This document shows, one piece after another, positions 60,470 through 64,000 of a stretch of DNA of 64,000 nt (within the stretch, counting starts at the first letter, position 1; each line of letters starts with the position of its first letter). The translations under genes and the position numbers were made by a program. Location of the stretch: assembly GCF_003265705.1 (NCBI RefSeq), contig NW_020312904.1:1391332-1455331 (forward strand), given 5' to 3'. The DNA comes from Callorhinus ursinus. Taxonomy: Eukaryota > Chordata > Mammalia > Carnivora > Otariidae. The notes beneath the pieces are model-generated. The model made no database searches, was not told where the DNA came from, and worked only from the letters and a program-made list of their open reading frames with translations.

Positions 60470-60918
60470 CCACCACCANNNNNNNNNNNNNNNNNNNNNN
60501 NNNNNNNNNNNNNNNNNNNNNNNNNNNNNNNNNNNNNNNNNNNNNNNNNNNNNNNNNNNNNNNNNNNNNNNNNNNNNNNNNNNNNNNNNNNNNNNNNNNN
60601 NNNNNNNNNNNNNNNNNNNNNNNNNNNNNNNNNNNNNNNNNNNNNNNNNNNNNNNNNNNNNNNNNNNNNNNNNNNNNNNNNNNNNNNNNNNNNNNNNNNN
60701 NNNNNNNNNNNNNNNNNNNNNNNNNNNNNNNNNNNNNNNNNNNNNNNNNNNNNNNNNNNNNNNNNNNNNNNNNNNNNNNNNNNNNNNNNNNNNNNNNNNN
60801 NNNNNNNNNNNNNNNNNNNNNNNNNNNNNNNNNNNNNNNNNNNNNNNNNNNNNNNNNNNNNNNNNNNNNNNNNNNNNNCAGCAGCACTATCATCAACCAT
60901 CAGCAGCATCAGCAGCTC
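60470..60918. repeat. Trinucleotide (CCA/CAG/CAT) repeat around an assembly gap
   Basis: The left flank ends CCACCACCA. The right flank begins CAGCAGCACTATCATCAACC and continues with CATCAGCAGCATCAGCAG up to about 60918. The 400-N gap lies between, so the repeat is probably longer than shown. Confidence 0.75.
60479..60878. other. Assembly gap (400 N)
   Basis: Exactly 400 undetermined bases. Open frames drawn through it are meaningless. Confidence 1.
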
Positions 60919-61554
60919 CTGGATTGAGCCCTTGCTGTGCTGAGCACACTGACCCCCACCAGAGTTCTTGGTAGAGGCTCTCAGGAACCTCTTTCAGATG
61001 GTGCAGGTTCTGAGTACCCCTGGGACATGGAATCATGAGAAGCTGGGGTTTGAGCCTAGCAGTCAACCTGCAACTGCCCCCTGTGGCCCCTGTCATTCCA
61101 GCACAGCTCTCCCTTTTCAGTACCTCCCCGCATGCATCCCAGCCTGGTGCCTCCTGCCTGGTGCCCACAGCACAGAATGGGGGAGGGCTAGTGAGGACTC
61201 ACAGACCTTCTCCCGAGCATGTGGATGGAGGAGCCCCCAGCATTTCATTCCTAACAACCTCTAGCCTTGTTGGAGGACAGTGGATCGGGAAGGCTGCTGA
61301 GCTGCGTTTGCATAAACCTCACACCCAGTTTCCTCCCATCAGCAGAGGACTCTGTTGGAAGCAGAGATGACAAGCAGAAATGCCTATGCAGCTGCGGGAA
61401 GCAGGACCCCAGCTCAGCACCCCCAGGCCCAGTGGTGAGTACACAGCTACTGAAGGCCTGTGGGCACCGGGGAGCATCCAGCCAGGACTACCTGCCTGCC
61501 CTGATTCGGCCTGCAAGGGCGTGTGTCCTCTCCAGTCTGTGTAGTCTCAGGACT
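60919..61554. other. TAFA5: Intron DNA without a recognised feature
   Basis: Nothing recognised on either strand. Confidence 0.35.
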
Positions 61555-61680
61555 CACGGCGGAGGGTGAGCAGTGCCGGGAAGCAGGAGGCACGGGTTCG
61601 AGTCTCAACCCTGCCACCGCCTGGGCTCCTTGAGCCTCTCAATTCAGCTCCTGGTTGGTTTCTCCAAGCAGATCAACAGA
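61555..61680 (+). mobile_element. MIR remnant
   Basis: 'ggcacgggttcgagtctcaa' followed by 'ccctgccaccgcctgggctccttgagcctctcaa' matches the tRNA-related head and core of MIR in sense orientation. Confidence 0.65.
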
Positions 61681-62809
61681 GAACACACTGCACCCGATGC
61701 TTGATGCTCCCTGTGCAGGACCTCCAGATGCCAGGCTGTGGGCAGGGCCTGATGCTCCCACCGTGTCCACATGGCAGTAGAAGGTAAACCTGCATCCCCA
61801 CCATGCAGCCACCCCAGGGCCTGACCTGGAATTGGGGTGTGACAGTGACACCCCAGGTCAGCCAGAAGCCTCGCAAATGCTATGTGCCATGAGCTGCAGG
61901 TTAAATGCGGAGCAGTAAGGACAAGTGTCCTGCATCAGCACGGGTCCCCCTCCCCCACTGTGAGTGCCAGGTGTGCTCTGGAGGGCACCTGCTCCTGCAG
62001 AGAGGCAGGTGGGCACTGAGCGGGGTGCAGTGCCTCAAGGCAGGTGCTCGACAAGCACCGAGGAAACACCCAAGCACAGACAATGCAGGCACAATCACTA
62101 AACCCAGCTTCTCAGGTCAGCTGCTCACTCAGGTGTCCACAGCAGCTCCCCAGGAGCACGGGGTCCAAGCGCGGACTTGCCCCCTTGGCCCTTAAAGCCC
62201 ATGAGAGTACAGCATCCCGGAGCCTGAGTTCTGGCCTCCTCATCTGTGTCCAACCCCAGGATATTCTGCCGTAAGTGGGATCACATCCTGTGTCCACCCG
62301 GCCTCCCAGGCCACCCTCTCTCCTGGCCCCTGAGCCCACGGGACCACCTGCCAGGACCAGCAGGTCCCCCTCCCCGGGGACACAGCCCACGGACGCCCTC
62401 ATTCCCCCAGAGCAGTTCTGCAGCTGGGCCAGGTAGGCACTGGGACCTGGAGCCCACACCAAGGGCACCGCGATGCCTCGGAGCTCACGCAGAGCCTGGC
62501 ACACCTTTGGGGTGCGCCCTGTGCATCCGAGTTCACAGAGCGCCGCCCCCCACTTCCACCTGTCCAGTGCAGTCCTCGATCAGAACGCTGACTTTACAGG
62601 CAGGAATTAGCATGAGACCCGAGTCCAGGAAGGCATCCTCGTCCCAGGAAAACAGGTGAGCACAGCCTGCCGGAGCTCTCCAGCTGCCCTGGCCTGGGCT
62701 CTCCCTCGGGAAGATCCGCCCCCGGGGCTGGGCCGGGAGCCAGGCTCCCAGGCAATCGGGCTCTGAGCTCACTCGGACCTAATAACAAGCAGAACACGCT
62801 GCGCCATTT
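61681..62809. other. TAFA5: Intron DNA, mostly unassigned
   Basis: 62025-62065 ('caaggcaggtgctcgacaag') may be the tail of a MIR or L2, at low confidence. Nothing else recognised. Confidence 0.35.
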
Positions 62810-62890
62810 GCTGAGTTCATTTACCCTCCAGAAGGGTAAAGGTGCTTTACTCATGTGATTTCTCACGAATCCTCCAAACAGCCGCATCTT
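62810..62890 (-). mobile_element. MIR remnant
   Basis: 'gctgagttcatttaccctcc' and 'gatttctcacgaatcctcca' fit the antisense of the MIR 3' part. Confidence 0.5.
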
Positions 62891-62909
62891 TCTCCAGAAG
62901 GCCTGGGAG

Positions 62910-62995
62910 CCTTCTTTTATTCAGCTAACATCCCCTGAGCACTTGCTCTGTGTGAGCACGGCACTGCACCAGCTTCTGGGACAGCACCGTGGGCC
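62910..62995 (-). mobile_element. L2-like LINE remnant
   Basis: 'ttttattcagctaacatcccctgagcacttgctctgtgtgagcacggcactg' matches the antisense of the L2 3' end. Confidence 0.7.
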
Positions 62996-63199
62996 CAGGG
63001 GGAGGCCCTCGGCCAGGAGTGTGAACCCCTTCCAGGCCACAGTTCTGAAGATGTCCGCCAGGGAAGACAACCGCGAGGGGCAGAGAACGCTCAAGGTGGC
63101 GGCATCGTCTGGACAAGCATGTGAGGGGAGGCCCCGTGAGGAGGGGAAAGGGCAGGAAAGGCCATCATGGAGCCCTTGCTGATTACAGGTAACTTGTAT

Positions 63200-63290
63200 T
63201 AATGACCTCATCAAGCCCCAGGGCCCTCCTTCAGGGAGGGAGCACGAGCCCCTTTCACAGACAGGAAGACTGAGGCCTGGGAGCTTCTGT
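63200..63290 (-). mobile_element. MIR remnant
   Basis: 'cccctttcacagacaggaag' followed by 'actgaggcctgggag' resembles the antisense of the MIR core. Confidence 0.6.
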
Positions 63291-64000
63291 CTCCTGGCTC
63301 TTCTCTGCACCACCAGGTGAGTGCCGCCCTCCAAACGGGCCCCCCACCCTGCCACCACCACTCCCGTAGACCCCAGGAGGCCAGGGTAAGGGGCCGCTGC
63401 TGGTACCCAGGTCCAGAAGCTTCTGAGCTCGGCCCTCCCACCCTGCCCCCAATCTGCTCCAGCAGCTGGAGTCCCACCTGGGTTCCCCGATGCTCCTGGG
63501 GCTCAGACCTTCCAGGATGCCCTGCCCCCTTGCTCTTCTGCCCCCAAGTCTCCCTTCTCCCGTGCAGCCATCCCCACTCCTGAAACCCTCTCCTCCACCC
63601 CCTCCCCCTTCCGCCTCTCCCCTCCAGGACGGCCCAGTGGTGTCTCTGTGCTGGGCTGCGGGGGTCTTCTGTCTGACGGCCTGACCCAGCACGGTGCAGC
63701 ACCACCCGCAGCTCTGTGAAGGCTCCCGGGGCAGGAAGGAGGGTGGATGGACGGAGGGAGACACACACTGGAAGGCCCCTGGCCCACCTGTGGCCCAAGT
63801 GGTCATGGCTACACAGATGCTGAGAAACAGAGTCCGTGCAGGTGTGGACCCAGCGTGGCACTGGCATGAGGGCAATGGGCCTGGGGCCGGGCAGCCTGCT
63901 TGCTCCACCTCCCTGATGGCAAGGGAGTCCTAGGACTGGTGTAACCACCCCGATTTCACTTCTCCCATATTCCTGCCCATCAGGGGTCCACGGGGGATGA
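63291..64000. other. TAFA5: Intron DNA at the right edge
   Basis: GC-rich with no exon or repeat recognised. The earlier TAFA5 exons are expected beyond this edge. Confidence 0.4.

Larger units (their letters stand above)
23104..64000 (-). other. TAFA5: TAFA5 gene, 3' part (partial; 5' exons lie outside the window)
   Basis: Span of the only host gene recognised. Two exons are seen: 54040-54167 (penultimate coding) and about 23104-25125 (terminal). Both have canonical splice signals and their reading frames join. TAFA5, also called FAM19A5, is known as a small secreted protein of the TAFA chemokine-like family, made mainly in the nervous system. The signal peptide and N-terminal cysteines are encoded by upstream exons that I did not find between 54168 and 64000, so the gene runs off the right edge. 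Long introns fit the known TAFA gene architecture. The left limit is inferred from the poly(A) signal. Confidence 0.93.
54168..64000 (-). other. TAFA5: TAFA5 upstream intron, partial
   Basis: Phase-1 intron upstream of the penultimate exon, running off the right edge. I looked for the preceding TAFA5 exon, which should end with a Cys-Val-Asp coding stretch before a donor, and did not find it. The intron holds a MaLR LTR piece, a CA-rich tract, MIR and L2 remnants and a 400-N gap. Confidence 0.85.

Noticed and set aside
60271..60927. Open frames across the N run
   Set aside because: They consist mainly of undetermined bases.
54168..64000. Preceding TAFA5 exon (N-terminal cysteine region)
   Set aside because: Scanned for the expected coding stretch and donor on the minus strand and did not see it; it must lie beyond the right edge or, less likely, in the N gap.

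Overview
The window is nuclear DNA of a mammal, most likely a caniform carnivoran and perhaps an arctoid (bear, seal or weasel relative). Five Can-SINEs (tRNA-derived SINEs of carnivorans) are present, and a LINE-1 carries the double 3' end that I associate with this group. There are no bacterial operons, CRISPR arrays or complete intronless genes. Most long open frames are by-products of GC-rich DNA.

The one gene I can support is TAFA5 (FAM19A5), a secreted chemokine-like brain protein, on the minus strand. Its penultimate coding exon lies at 54040-54167. A terminal exon at about 23104-25125 supplies only the last two codons and the stop, followed by a roughly 2-kb 3' untranslated region ending near an AATAAA signal at 23118-23123. 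The intron between them spans 28.9 kb. From 54168 to the right edge the DNA is the next intron; the exons for the signal peptide and the N-terminal half were not seen and must lie beyond 64000.

Layout: 1-3976 is the 3' part of a dead LINE-1. 4070-5960 is a HAL1-like element split by a 244-bp polypurine tract. 6800-13440 is a patchwork of old LINE-1 pieces in both orientations, carrying three Can-SINEs. 13441-23103 is GC-rich DNA downstream of TAFA5 with L2, MIR and small tandem repeats. 23104-54039 holds the end of TAFA5 and its last intron, with two minisatellites, MaLR LTR pieces, a hAT-Charlie element, two Can-SINEs and antisense LINE-1 debris concentrated at 35-42 kb. 54168-64000 is GC-rich intron with MIR and L2 remnants, a CA-rich tract and a 400-N gap beside CAN-type trinucleotide repeats.

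I found no new multi-gene system. The items most worth following up are the TAFA5 exons and 3' UTR, a few AT-richer non-repeat islands that could be regulatory, the under-assembled tandem repeats, and the polypurine tract. Repeat family names come from recognising consensus-like stretches by eye, so boundaries are approximate.
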